From Suicoccus acidiformans (GTDB lineage: Bacteria > Bacillota > Bacilli > Lactobacillales > Aerococcaceae), in assembly GCF_003546865.1 (NCBI RefSeq), contig NZ_CP023434.1:620001-684000 (forward strand): a stretch of 64,000 nt of DNA. Reading direction: 5' to 3'. A program made the translations under genes and the position numbers. The notes below the pieces were generated by a model. It worked only from the letters and a program-made list of their open reading frames with translations. It was not told the DNA's origin and ran no database searches. This document shows, piece after piece, positions 1 through 8,354 of the stretch; the stretch's first letter is position 1; every line of letters starts with the position of its first letter.

Positions 1-421
1 TATTAAAGCGATGGATAGGTGTTTTTGTGCGCAAAATTTCATTCGATTTGGAATGTAAATTCCCTCCTGTTTTATACAAGGCAAGCAATAAAAAAATAAT
101 TTACTCCGTAAATCGGAAGATTTCCCTGCAAGGACCAGACTATTCAAAGCCTAAGTTGCTAAAGCAAGAGCAGTCTCATCAGCTACGCTCCAAGGCTTTA
201 ATATACGCCAGATTCTCCTGTTCATGCGGGAAAATCTGGCGTATGATTCCGCAGATTATTTGTTGTGCATTATTTATAACACTGACCTGCATTGTATAAT
301 AATACAAGGTATGCTGAAAATAAATTCTCCCGAAAAATACAGTCGTATCAACGTTCAGTAATCATTACATTCATTGAGGTGTATCGTTATGGAGAAGTTT
401 AGATTGGAGCGTCCGAATTAT
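1..421. other. Left-edge non-coding stretch with a 12-bp inverted repeat
   Basis: I see no convincing gene here. A GTG-initiated frame at 27-299 has no ribosome site and no recognisable composition, so I do not call it. The only structure is a perfect 12-bp inverted repeat, arms 203-214 (ATACGCCAGATT) and 233-244, with an 18-nt loop and no T-run behind it, so it is not a classical terminator. It may be the 3' hairpin of a gene left of the window, or a protein-binding palindrome. Confidence 0.4.
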
Positions 422-1180
422 TTATACATCCCAAAGCTTCATCCGGCCTTGCATCAGACTTTGGACATCGAAGCCGTAGGCTGCTTCTAAGTTAGCGCTA
501 GATAATACGTTGCTTAAATTGCCTTGACGGATTACTCGGCCATTGGCTAGTAGCAGTCCGCGGTTACCATAGGCTCTAGCAAGGGTTAAGTCGTGCATAA
601 CGCTGATGACCGCTCGGTTTCCTTGGTTAAGCCAGTGTTCAATATGGGAGAGAATCTCTTCTTGATAGGCTAAATCTAAATGATTTGTCGGCTCATCCAA
701 CAGTAAGACTTGGGGATCTTGGGCGAAAACCTGGGCCAAGAAGACACGTTGTACCTCACCGCCAGATAGTTCATCGAGTGTACGTTGACGCATCGTTTCG
801 AGGCCTGTTAAGGCAAGCGCCTCGGCTACTTTCTGCTGATCGACTTGCTTCAGTCGGGCAAAGGGGCCATTATGGTAGGCGTAGCGGCCAAGCTGGACCA
901 CGTCTTCTACGCGATAAGCATAGCTAGGCGCTTGCACTTGGCTTAAAAAGCCGATTGCTTGGGCTCTTTCGGCTGGGCGATAACTCTGGACTGCCTGGCC
1001 AAGAAGTTCGACCTTGCCTTGACTGGAGATGACACCGGTTAAGGCTTTCAAAAGACTGGATTTGCCTGCACCGTTGGGGCCAAGAATCATGAACCAGTCA
1101 CCCATTGCTATGTGAAAAGAGACATCTTGGACGACCATTGTATCACCGTAGACGACGGATACGTGATTAGCTTTTAGCAT
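422..1180 (-). CDS. ABC transporter ATP-binding protein, iron-siderophore/cobalamin (FecE/BtuD) type
   Basis: Cytoplasmic ATPase (252 aa) that would power uptake through the permease encoded just upstream. Visible motifs are the Walker A loop GPNGAGKSS at residues 34-42, the ABC signature LSGGE at 138-142, Walker B VLLLDEP at 158-164 and the switch histidine H196. Length and motif spacing fit the FecCD-associated subfamily. It is the last gene of a three-gene minus-strand operon (binding protein, permease, ATPase) and overlaps the permease gene end by 14 bases, which suggests translational coupling. The substrate (ferric siderophore, haem or cobalamin) cannot be told from the ATPase. Confidence 0.93.
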   Translation of the reverse strand: MLKANHVSVVYGDTMVVQDVSFHIAMGDWFMILGPNGAGKSSLLKALTGVISSQGKVELLGQAVQSYRPAERAQAIGFLSQVQAPSYAYRVEDVVQLGRYAYHNGPFARLKQVDQQKVAEALALTGLETMRQRTLDELSGGEVQRVFLAQVFAQDPQVLLLDEPTNHLDLAYQEEILSHIEHWLNQGNRAVISVMHDLTLARAYGNRGLLLANGRVIRQGNLSNVLSSANLEAAYGFDVQSLMQGRMKLWDV

Positions 1181-2183
1181 GGCTGGACCCCCTTTGCAAG
1201 AAGAGATAGCCTAATAGGAGCGCACCAATAATCGACGTAATTACCCCAATGGGCAATTCCCGGGGACTGATTAAGGTACGGGCGAGTAAATCCACGAGCA
1301 TGAGAAAGTTCGCTCCAGCAAAGATTACAACCGGTAATAAACGCTGATTACGGGGGCCGATAATTATCCGACAGGCATGAGGGACAATGAGCCCGACAAA
1401 GGCAATATTGCCACTTACGGCTACCGCGCAACCGATTAGACCTGAAGCGCTGAGGAAAAGCAACCAACGTGTTCGTTCTGTATCAATTCCCAAATGATAG
1501 GCCTGCTCTTCGCCTAAGGCAAAGGCATCGAGTTCCCGTCTTTTGCTCATAGCTATTCCGCCAAATACGAGATTGGCAAAGCATAGAAGAGCAACATCAT
1601 GATAGGAGCTTCCGGAGAGTGAACCCATGGTCCAAAAGACAATCCGCTCAAGCTTTTCTTGAGAGAAAGCCATGAAGAGACTCATGATGCTCGAAGTAAG
1701 CATGGAGAGGATGAGTCCAAGTAAGATGACTGTCAGATTGTTAATCCGGCGATCCCGGCGGTAGGCTAGCGTAAAAATTAGGATAAAACCTAGCAGGGCA
1801 AATAGAATTGCACCAATCACCGTGCCTCTCCAAGGTAGGTTCTTACTTTGAAAACCGATAATGATAGTGAGAACTGCCCCTAAAGAAGCTGCGCTGGAAA
1901 TCCCTAGGGTCGATCCGTCTGCTAAAGGATTGCGCAACAAGGCCTGCATGGTAGCTCCCGCGAGGGCTAAGGAAATACCTACTTGACTAGCAGCCAGAAC
2001 CCGCGGCAAGCGGATATGGTAAATGATTTGCGCCGGGGTGCTTGTGATGGGTGCCTGGTGCCAGACAGCCTGTAAACCGTGCCAGACGTCATTTAAAGAC
2101 AAATCAACGCTACCGTAATACAAGCAAAAGCTGAAAACGAGAAAGGTAAGTAAAAATCCCCAAACAAAAGCCAATCGTTTCAT
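1167..2183 (-). CDS. FecCD-family ABC transporter permease
   Basis: Polytopic membrane permease (338 aa) of the FecCD/BtuC family, forming the import channel. The family-typical stretches are visible: IRLPRVLAASQVGISLALAG, ATMQALLRNPLADGSTLGIS, and near the end FVGLIVPHACRIIIGPRNQR with the HxxR contact loop for the ATPase. I place the start at 2183 (MKRLAFVW), where a GGAG lies seven bases upstream. A longer frame starts at 2234, overlapping the preceding stop by one base, but has a poor ribosome site. Second gene of the operon. Confidence 0.9.
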   Translation of the reverse strand: MKRLAFVWGFLLTFLVFSFCLYYGSVDLSLNDVWHGLQAVWHQAPITSTPAQIIYHIRLPRVLAASQVGISLALAGATMQALLRNPLADGSTLGISSAASLGAVLTIIIGFQSKNLPWRGTVIGAILFALLGFILIFTLAYRRDRRINNLTVILLGLILSMLTSSIMSLFMAFSQEKLERIVFWTMGSLSGSSYHDVALLCFANLVFGGIAMSKRRELDAFALGEEQAYHLGIDTERTRWLLFLSASGLIGCAVAVSGNIAFVGLIVPHACRIIIGPRNQRLLPVVIFAGANFLMLVDLLARTLISPRELPIGVITSIIGALLLGYLFLQRGSSHAKS

Positions 2184-2233
2184 GACACACTCCATCAATC
2201 TAAGTCTTTGAGCCAACTTGACCGTCAAGGTCA

Positions 2234-3160
2234 TTACTCTTCATAAATAAAGTGATATAAGCTTTCAATAGCGTCCGTAAGACGGGGCCCTGGACGGGTA
2301 AATTCGTCTGCGTTCGCTTGGAACACCTGTTGCCTGTCAATAGCAGTAACATCCTGCCAGCCAGTCCGATTTAAAAGCTCATCAATTGGGTCAAAACCAT
2401 CAGCCGGCATACTGGTCGTGACGATGTAATCTGGATTTAAGTCTAGGACTTGCTCAGGGGAGATTTCAGCCCAGCCTTCAACTTCTGCGAAAATATTGTT
2501 GACTTGTAGCATTTGGCCAATTTCATCCATGAATGTCCCTTGTCCAGCTGTCCACAGGCCAAATTCAAGGGGCGAGATTTCATAATATATTGTGTGTTCT
2601 TCCTCGGTCGCTTCCTTTGCCAAGTGGGTATATTCTTCAAAAGTCGCTTGCATTTCAGCGATGAGGGCCTCCCCTTCGGCTTCTTTATTTACGAGTTTAG
2701 CCAAGCCTTGGATGGCTTCATAGACTTCAGCAATCGTTGAGGCGTCAGTAACGTAGACAGGAATTCCTGCTTCCTCAAGGCGCTCCATCTCAACTGGGGA
2801 GAAGGACATAGCTGTATCAACTACCAGTTGCGGCTGTAAAGCGAGTATTTCTTCCAGATTTAGGTTCTCGCCAGACCCCACCGTAGGAATATTTTCCATC
2901 CTATTTGCTGGGTAGTCCACGTATTCACCTCGCCCAACGATTAACTCATCAGCCCCTAAAGCCACAAGAATCTCTGCATCGGCGGGATTTAAAACCACGA
3001 TGCGTCTTAACTCATTGACCACAGTCAACTCCCGACCTAACATATCCGTTATCTCTGTTGCGTCAGTGCTTGTAGCCTCAACATCCATGGCATTAACCGG
3101 CACAAAGGCTATGGAAAGTATCATAAGTAGGCTAAGTATGCCTTGCCAAGTTTTTCTCAT
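2234..3160 (-). CDS. ABC transporter substrate-binding protein, BtuF/FepB-like, without a lipobox
   Basis: Extracytoplasmic binding protein (308 aa) of the helical-backbone BtuF/FepB class. The typical opening ITDMLGRELTV...LRRIVVLNPADAEILVALGADE and the later motif LNPDYIVTT are present. Residues 1-24 form a signal peptide (charged MRKTWQ, then a hydrophobic core to NAMDVEA). No cysteine follows it, so this is not a standard Gram-positive lipoprotein and is predicted to be signal-peptidase-I processed or to stay membrane-anchored. First gene of the importer operon. Ligand unknown: iron chelate, haem or cobalamin are all possible. Confidence 0.88.
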   Translation of the reverse strand: MRKTWQGILSLLMILSIAFVPVNAMDVEATSTDATEITDMLGRELTVVNELRRIVVLNPADAEILVALGADELIVGRGEYVDYPANRMENIPTVGSGENLNLEEILALQPQLVVDTAMSFSPVEMERLEEAGIPVYVTDASTIAEVYEAIQGLAKLVNKEAEGEALIAEMQATFEEYTHLAKEATEEEHTIYYEISPLEFGLWTAGQGTFMDEIGQMLQVNNIFAEVEGWAEISPEQVLDLNPDYIVTTSMPADGFDPIDELLNRTGWQDVTAIDRQQVFQANADEFTRPGPRLTDAIESLYHFIYEE

Positions 3161-3318
3161 CTTTCAATCACACTCCATCCATTTCTTCTAGCTGTATTAT
3201 ACCTCAAAACAAGGACAAGAACAAGAACAACTGTTCTGGATTAGTATAATAAAAAATCCTAGCAATTTGCTAGGAGTATAGTGTAGTGACCCCAAAAAGT
3301 TAGACTAGATTTTATGAA

Positions 3319-3350
3319 GAGTTACCCCAATAATGGGTAGCTCTTTTTTT
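3319..3350 (+). terminator. Intrinsic terminator inside the left end of the IS3-like element
   Basis: GAGTTACCC, a seven-base loop, GGGTAGCTC, then seven Ts. The T-run is on the plus strand, so it would stop transcription entering the element from the outside left. That would shield the transposase genes from antisense transcription. Confidence 0.6.
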
Positions 3351-3435
3351 GTGTTTCTGAAAGATTCAATAAAGATATAACACTTAAGTTGCTTCAAGGT
3401 GACCGATTTCGCAAGAACAGAGAAGCTGCTAATTG

Positions 3436-3536
3436 ACCTAACCAAAACATCTCATCAGACATCCAAGCTTGTCAAGAGGAAGAGCGAAGCGGCTCTTGAT
3501 AAGTCTGGATGGTTTGTGAAACCATTGAGGTTAGGT
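3436..3536. other. Large imperfect cruciform downstream of orfB
   Basis: Outer arms ACCTAACC (3436-3443) and GGTTAGGT (3529-3536) enclose an inner 19-bp stem (3460-3478 with 3493-3511, two mismatches). The inner loop contains GCGAAGC, a sequence known to form an exceptionally stable mini-hairpin. It lies just beyond the orfB stop and probably blocks read-through or 3' exonucleases. Confidence 0.55.
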
Positions 3537-3806
3537 GATTTGCGACATGTTTAGGCACTTAAAAGTAATTGTTGTTGTCTGTATTCAACAGGACTTAAAT
3601 AGCCTAATTTCTCTTTAATCCTATCTTCATTGTAGTAACGAATATAGTCGTGGATAGCTTGTTCCAGTTCCCTACGGCTACGATAATGTATATGTCAAGT
3701 GAAAAAGGGACCATCTTGCCGTTGAAAAAGGGACCACCTTTTGGGTCAATGTAACGGCTTAGGCTAATTTTTGAAAAGTTAGTTAAGAAGAAAGTGTCTC
3801 AGCGTT

Positions 3807-4568
3807 TCATACCTCCTTTTGGCTGGCTTGCGCCTCCTTCCAGGCACTGGTCTGCTTCATCCGATAACTCTCCCCTCGCATGTCCACAACATGCGCCTTA
3901 AAGGCTAAACGATCCACCAGGGCTCCCGTTAAGGTCGGGTCTTTAAAGCATTCCTGCCAGCGATCAAAGGTAAGGTTCGTCGTAATCATTGTAGAGCCCT
4001 TTCCCATCCGATTAGAAAGAAGATTAAACAGAAGCTCAGCCCCGGCTTCATCAAAGGATAAATAACCTAATTCATCGACAATCAAGAGATCGACCTTATT
4101 TAATCGCTGTTTGAAGCGATAAAATTGACTTTGCGTGACGGCCTCTCTTAATTCAATAACAAGATTTGGGGCATTTACGAACTGTACATGATAATTCTGC
4201 AGACAGGCCTCCATGCCAAGACCAATGCTAAAATGCGTCTTCCCTGTTCCAGGGTTGCCAATAAGAATGACGTTCTGTTTCTCTTGAATAAAATTCAGGG
4301 TCTTTAATTCGCGTAGTTGTTGGCGAACACCTTCCTTAAACACTTTCTCGTCAAAGTCCATCAGGTACTTCTTTTGGCTAAACTTGGCCTGTCGAATCCT
4401 TCTTTGATAGCTTCGATTTCGACGTTGTTCCACCTCCTCTGTCAATATCTCTGTGAGGGCTTCTTCCAAATCCAGTCCGCGACTCGTATATTCCAGGAGC
4501 AGGTGTTGGTAATTTTCCTTCAGATAGGGAAGTTTTAGTTCATTAGCGGCTTCTGCGATTGTTAACAT
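3807..4568 (-). CDS. istB: IS21-family transposition helper ATPase IstB
   Basis: AAA+ ATPase (253 aa) related to DnaC/DnaI. It assists the IstA transposase by selecting and remodelling target DNA. Walker A is GNPGTGKTH near residues 104-112, Walker B LLIVDELGYL near 159-168, and the sensor-like MITTNL follows. The start codon lies inside the last bases of istA (7-bp overlap), the usual coupling in this family. The frame is intact and of normal length. Confidence 0.95.
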   Translation of the reverse strand: MLTIAEAANELKLPYLKENYQHLLLEYTSRGLDLEEALTEILTEEVEQRRNRSYQRRIRQAKFSQKKYLMDFDEKVFKEGVRQQLRELKTLNFIQEKQNVILIGNPGTGKTHFSIGLGMEACLQNYHVQFVNAPNLVIELREAVTQSQFYRFKQRLNKVDLLIVDELGYLSFDEAGAELLFNLLSNRMGKGSTMITTNLTFDRWQECFKDPTLTGALVDRLAFKAHVVDMRGESYRMKQTSAWKEAQASQKEV

Positions 4569-6049
4569 AAGCTTTCCTCCAAACCATAGAGAGCATTTAA
4601 TTGATGGAGCGTTGCTTCTGTCTGATGAAGAATCGCCTCCTGATTTTTAGGAACACCCTCATTTTCCGTTGTGACACGTTGCACCAACTGATCATAGGCC
4701 AATTGCTGGCACAAAGCCTCTCCACTGAGGCTATGGTATTTCTCAAGTTGTTCTATGAATTCTTTAGGGTGTCCGCTATAATATTTATGATAGAGTGTTT
4801 CCAAGCCGGGGGTTTGTTGAAGAACCAGCGAGTGTTCCAGAGCACCAGGTTTCTTCTTGAGGGTTTTGATATAGTGACTGATATCAAGCTGAAACCCATG
4901 GGAACCCTCTATTTTATTATGCCTGGCCACTTCTTGTTCATTGGCATAAACCACGAGATAATCGGCATAAGCCTTGATCTGAACTCGCTGCCCTACCAAG
5001 TAGTCAGGGACAGAATACTGATTCTTCTGATAATGAATCGTGGCATACTTTGTGACGCTGAGCTGACAAAGTTCTGCCAGTTCAAAGGGAGGACGGTATT
5101 TAAGAAGGTGGCCTTTTTCTTCTTCCAAACGACTATCTTGATTCAAAGTCCGTAAGGACTCTTCCAAGTGCTGGCGAGCTTCATCTAAAGATTGAAATTG
5201 ATATTTTTTGATGAAACAGTTTTGTCTGACATGCTTTACACGACTCTCTACTGTTCCCTTCTCATTCCCACTGAAGCAGTTGGTGACATTAATATTAAAC
5301 CCATAATAAGTGGCTAATTGGATGAGTTGGGGGTTTAGCTCCTTTTCATTACGCCCAATAAAACGAGTGACCACATTTCTCATATTGTCATAGACAAGCT
5401 CCGCATACACCCCACCCAGGTTTTCAAAAAATCGCACATGCGCATCCTGAAAGACAGCTTTTTTCTGGTTGGTATAGAGGTAAGCCCAGTAATAATCTGA
5501 AGCAGGGCTAGCCCACACAGCGAGATAATAGGTTTTAACCACGCCCTCAATTTCTAATTTGACCTCTCCAAAATCGAACTCCACCCGTGCACCCAATGCA
5601 TAATTTTGCTTGATAAAAGCCTCTTTAGCTTTCGCTTTCATTTTTGACCAGTAATGAGCGACTGTCCGGTATTTAATCGCATACCCTTCCTCTGCTAGGA
5701 TTTCATAAACAGCCTTAGCCGTTAGTGCTTGTTTATGAGGTCCTAGCCTTCGATCCTTTTCTCTTTCTTTTTCCAGTAATTCGCTCATTCTAGCTTCCAC
5801 CTCTGGTGTAAAGGTTCTTTTTTTCCGATTGGAAGTATCATATTTTCTTTCTAAGACTAATTGCTCGGTTGCTGCTTCGATTTCTTTCTCATTTTGAGCG
5901 TCATCCAAAGCATCTATACCTGCTTGGTATCGATCCCTTATTCTTCGAATCGTTTTTCTATCAATGTCCATGTCTCTGCTAATTTTCCTAATGGATTCCC
6001 CATTTCTAAAACGGTGAATCACTTCGAATTCTTTATTGATACGAATCAC
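4562..6049 (-). CDS. istA: IS21-family transposase IstA
   Basis: DDE transposase (495 aa). The N-terminus has a helix-turn-helix (VIHRFRNGESIRKISRDMDIDRKTIRRI). The integrase core holds VEFDFGEVKLE (first Asp) and ELVYDNMRN (second Asp), with the glutamate region at GTVESRVKHVRQN. The C-terminal Mu-like segment (KYATIHYQKNQYSVPDYLVGQ) is also typical. The frame is complete. istB follows in the same transcript. Confidence 0.95.
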   Translation of the reverse strand: MIRINKEFEVIHRFRNGESIRKISRDMDIDRKTIRRIRDRYQAGIDALDDAQNEKEIEAATEQLVLERKYDTSNRKKRTFTPEVEARMSELLEKEREKDRRLGPHKQALTAKAVYEILAEEGYAIKYRTVAHYWSKMKAKAKEAFIKQNYALGARVEFDFGEVKLEIEGVVKTYYLAVWASPASDYYWAYLYTNQKKAVFQDAHVRFFENLGGVYAELVYDNMRNVVTRFIGRNEKELNPQLIQLATYYGFNINVTNCFSGNEKGTVESRVKHVRQNCFIKKYQFQSLDEARQHLEESLRTLNQDSRLEEEKGHLLKYRPPFELAELCQLSVTKYATIHYQKNQYSVPDYLVGQRVQIKAYADYLVVYANEQEVARHNKIEGSHGFQLDISHYIKTLKKKPGALEHSLVLQQTPGLETLYHKYYSGHPKEFIEQLEKYHSLSGEALCQQLAYDQLVQRVTTENEGVPKNQEAILHQTEATLHQLNALYGLEESLC

Positions 6050-6923
6050 TCCTTGGCACCTCCATCTATAATACGTTTATTATAGATGGAAAGGCATGGC
6101 AAGTGGTCCCTTTTTGAATAGCAATTTACCCCGAAGGTGGTCCCTTTTTAGATTACAACAAACAGATAAACTTTCCCATAAAACATTTCTTGTTTCATGA
6201 TGCCGAAGAAGTTCTCCATCGGCGCATTATCTAAACAATTTCCCTTTCGGGACATACTCTGGAAAATCTGATGATCTTTCAATAATTGTTGATAGTCGTT
6301 CATCTGATAAGCCCAGCCTTGGTCCGAATGAAAGGTTCGTCTAAATTGGCAATCTTTTGTAGCTTCAACGGCTTCTTCGAAGGCTTCCATCATACTTTCC
6401 TTATTAGGTTGTTTTGAGATTTTATAGCTAATGACTTCCAGATTAAACAAGTCAATAAAGGGATCTAAATACAACTTTTTCAATTGATACTGTCCTGAAT
6501 CATCAGCTTCATAATAATGGAACTCCGTTGTATCTGTCACAATTTTCTGGTGTGGAATAGAACTTGTAAATCTACGATTTAAGCGATTAGGTGCTTTCTC
6601 ACCAATATCACCTTGATAGGAGTTGTATTTCCGTGATTTTCGAGTAAATGAGGTCACTTGTAGATTCATTTCTTTCATCAATCGTTGAACTTTTTTCTTA
6701 TTGACGGTATAACCACGACGACGTAACTCCGCATGAACACGGCGATAACCGTAGTTTTCATGTGCTTGACGAATATCAAGAATTTCTTCTTTTAATGCTT
6801 CGTCTTTATTGGGTCTATTCAAACACTCTAATTGATAATAATAGGTTGCCTTAGGAAAATCTAAAGTCTTCAGTATCAGCGTCAAAGAATACACTGTAGA
6901 CTCATGGAGATTACGGATGGCCA

Positions 6924-7470
6924 TCACTTCTTGTTGTCGTGTTGCCGCTTGTCTGCTTCCCGCAACCTCCTCAATTCCTTTAAAAATTTATTCTCAATAT
7001 CTAGCATTTGAATGCGTTCTTCTTGTTCTTTAATGATTTCCTTTAAGGCATCTGGATCACTCGGTAAAGGCGTCTTTTTGGGATTTTGTGGATTTTTTTC
7101 TGTGAATTAGACATGGTAGTTGGCCTCCCTATTGGTCTAGATAAGCCACCAATACCGTCTTCCTTAAAGGCTCGCATCCAATTTGCGATTAAGCTTGGAT
7201 TATTGATCCCTAATTGGACACCGACTTCGCGATAGCTTAACTCTGTAGTTAAGTACAATTCTATCGCATATAGCTTGGTTTCTAAAGGATAAGACTGTCT
7301 TGTTGACTTAACTTGAAGGCCTTCTAAGCCGAAATCTTGATAATTATGGATCCATCGTTTCACTATTGACTGAGCGATTTGATATTTTTTCGCTAAAGTC
7401 CTAAATCCGCCTTTCCAGCTTCGTAGTCAGTAACAATTTGAAGTTTCGTTTCTAAACTATACTTGGTCAT
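6924..7470 (-). pseudogene. IS3-family orfA with two frameshifts
   Basis: Helix-turn-helix protein that would bind the IS ends. The start at 7470 gives MTKYSLETKLQIVTDYEAGKADLG. Near 7404 one base is missing, and the frame continues as TLAKKYQIAQSIVKRWIHNYQ. A second shift lies near 7093, just after MSNS. From there the correct frame reads EKNPQNPKKTPLPSDPDALKEII and ends in a leucine-rich coiled coil (EERIQMLDIENKFLKELRRL), stopping at 6924. Both lesions look like single-base losses, so the host element is dead independently of the IS21 insertion. Confidence 0.85.
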
Positions 7471-7516
7471 AAAAATACCCCCAAAAGTTAGATTTTTTGG
7501 TCTAACTTTTGGGGGT
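7471..7516 (-). promoter_or_regulatory. Perfect 16-bp stem in the orfA leader (terminator-like IS guard)
   Basis: Arms 7477-7492 and 7501-7516 are perfectly complementary (ACCCCCAAAAGTTAGA and its complement) with an 8-nt loop. On the minus strand the stem is followed by ATTTTT and, directly after, the orfA ATG. The outer arm is the terminal inverted repeat itself and the inner arm an inverted copy of it. It should terminate or sequester transcripts entering from outside. Confidence 0.7.
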
Positions 7517-7537
7517 CGGCTCAGAGACAGGTTCTTA

Positions 7538-7810
7538 TTAATAATCCTCGGGAGTGACGTCTTTGAGAGTCTCCGGATCCTGAGATAAATTTGTTTCCAG
7601 AAGTGATTTCGCAACTTTGGTTAATATAGCCATTACTAAAGCGTCATCTACTAGACCTAACGGCCCGGCGACAGCACTTGGCAACAAGTCTAAAGGCACG
7701 AAGAAGTAGATGAAGGCAAGGACGATGATTCCTTTTATGTAGAATGGCGTCTCTTGCTTAAATAAAGCTTTTATAAACTGAAACATGGATAAATCTTGTG
7801 TTTTATTCAT
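7538..7810 (-). CDS. DUF1232 (YkvA-family) small membrane protein
   Basis: A 90-aa protein with the DUF1232 hallmark: a hydrophobic helix followed by PLDLLPS and GLVDDALVMAILTKVA (residues about 28-68). The biochemical role of the family is unknown. It stands alone, is transcribed leftward, and the right end of the IS3-like element lies 19 bp past its stop, so its native terminator has probably been replaced by the IS. Confidence 0.8.
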   Translation of the reverse strand: MNKTQDLSMFQFIKALFKQETPFYIKGIIVLAFIYFFVPLDLLPSAVAGPLGLVDDALVMAILTKVAKSLLETNLSQDPETLKDVTPEDY

Positions 7811-8014
7811 ATCATCACCCTTTCTTCATAAGTATACCGGCTAAGGTAGAGTGGCACATCCGTCTTGAGGCGGAAATTTCGCTCTGGCTATAGTGCTTTG
7901 TAAATGTCCGGCGTGCAAAAGCTATCATTCAGTCTATGATCATTGATTAAACACTTATTACTTATCGAATACCCATATATCTACTTAATTTTTAATTATT
8001 TTATCATTTTACAC

Positions 8015-8043
8015 TTGACGGCATTCTCAAAAACTGATACATT
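8015..8043 (+). promoter_or_regulatory. Sigma-A promoter of the T-box operon
   Basis: TTGACG (8015-8020), a 17-base spacer and TACATT (8038-8043). It would start transcription near 8050, just ahead of the T-box leader. Confidence 0.75.
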
Positions 8044-8049
8044 AATATC

Positions 8050-8306
8050 AACACCAAAACACGTCGTTGATTAAGAGAGTAGAACTTCTAAAAGCGCAGC
8101 GAGATGGGGTAGAGTGGAAGCCCATTGCTGGAAGAAGTTTGAACCGCACTTATGAGACTGGCTCTTTTGAGCCCGCTGGCCGAGCGTTACCAAAAGGAGT
8201 GAATGAACCCATTTGTGGGGAGTTAACTAGAGTGGTACCGCGGGGCAGACGTCTCGTCTCTATAACTATTTTATGGATAGTTATGGAGGCGAGGCGTCTT
8301 TTGATT
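8050..8306 (+). promoter_or_regulatory. T-box riboswitch, apparent Arg specifier (CGC)
   Basis: The conserved T-box AGAGTGGTACCGCGG is at 8230-8244. It is followed by a 22-bp terminator stem (8248-8269 with 8276-8297, G-U pairs only as imperfections) and TTTTGATTTT. Stem I is visible: an AGTAGA loop after AAGAG near 8075, GCGAGATGGGG distally, and the 3' specifier segment GAAC-CGC-ACTTATGAG at 8141-8155. By position the specifier triplet is CGC (8145-8147), i.e. tRNA-Arg. The variable base in TGGT is U, which pairs with a tRNA ending in A73. That argues against His (C73), whose codon CAC overlaps the site. Uncharged tRNA would favour the antiterminator and switch on the two genes below. Confidence 0.9.
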
Positions 8307-8354
8307 TTAGCGCTGAATCACAGCGGTATGGTGAATAAAATTTGAGGTGACATG

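Larger units (their letters stand above)
3687..6164 (-). mobile_element. Complete IS21-family element (istA, istB) with 5-bp target duplication
   Basis: The boundaries can be set to the base. The direct repeat GATAA occurs at 3682-3686 and 6165-6169. The element runs TG...CA, as usual in the family. Its terminal inverted repeats start TGTATATGTC (left) and TGTTTGTTGT (right, complement) and share an inner AAAAAGGGACC block. Length is 2478 bp. Both istA and istB frames are open, so it may still be mobile. It sits inside orfB of the IS3-like element, so it arrived later. Confidence 0.93.
3551..6927 (-). pseudogene. IS3-family transposase orfB, split by IS21
   Basis: Retroviral-integrase-type DDE transposase. 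The N-terminal part (6165-6927) carries HTH_21 (HENYGYRRVHAELRRRGY) and the catalytic blocks VTDTTEF, HSDQGWAYQ and PMENFFGIMKQE, then runs into the IS21 end after GKVY. The missing C-terminus lies at 3551-3686 and reads RSRRELEQAIHDYIRYYNED... to a TAA stop. Joining the parts and removing one GATAA copy restores the frame exactly (GKVY-RSRRE), so the IS21 insertion alone disrupted orfB. It would normally be made by frameshifting from orfA. Confidence 0.9.
3287..7518 (-). mobile_element. IS3-family element (IS150-like), decayed and interrupted by IS21
   Basis: The ends are an imperfect inverted repeat: 3287 onward reads TGACCCCAAAAAGTTAGAC, and the complement from 7518 inward reads CGACCCCCAAAAGTTAGACC. 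Inside lie orfA (two frameshifts) and orfB (split), both on the minus strand. Without the 2478-bp IS21 insert and its duplicated 5 bp the element would be about 1.75 kb. I find no clear short target duplication (left flank GTAG, right flank GCTC). It lies between the ABC importer promoter region and the DUF1232 gene, 19 bp past the latter's stop codon. Confidence 0.85.

Noticed and set aside
27-299. 90-codon GTG frame at the left edge
   Set aside because: No ribosome site, no recognisable motif, and it spans an inverted repeat.
8067-8345. 92-codon frame upstream of the binding-protein gene
   Set aside because: It lies wholly within the T-box leader and its terminator and has no ribosome site.
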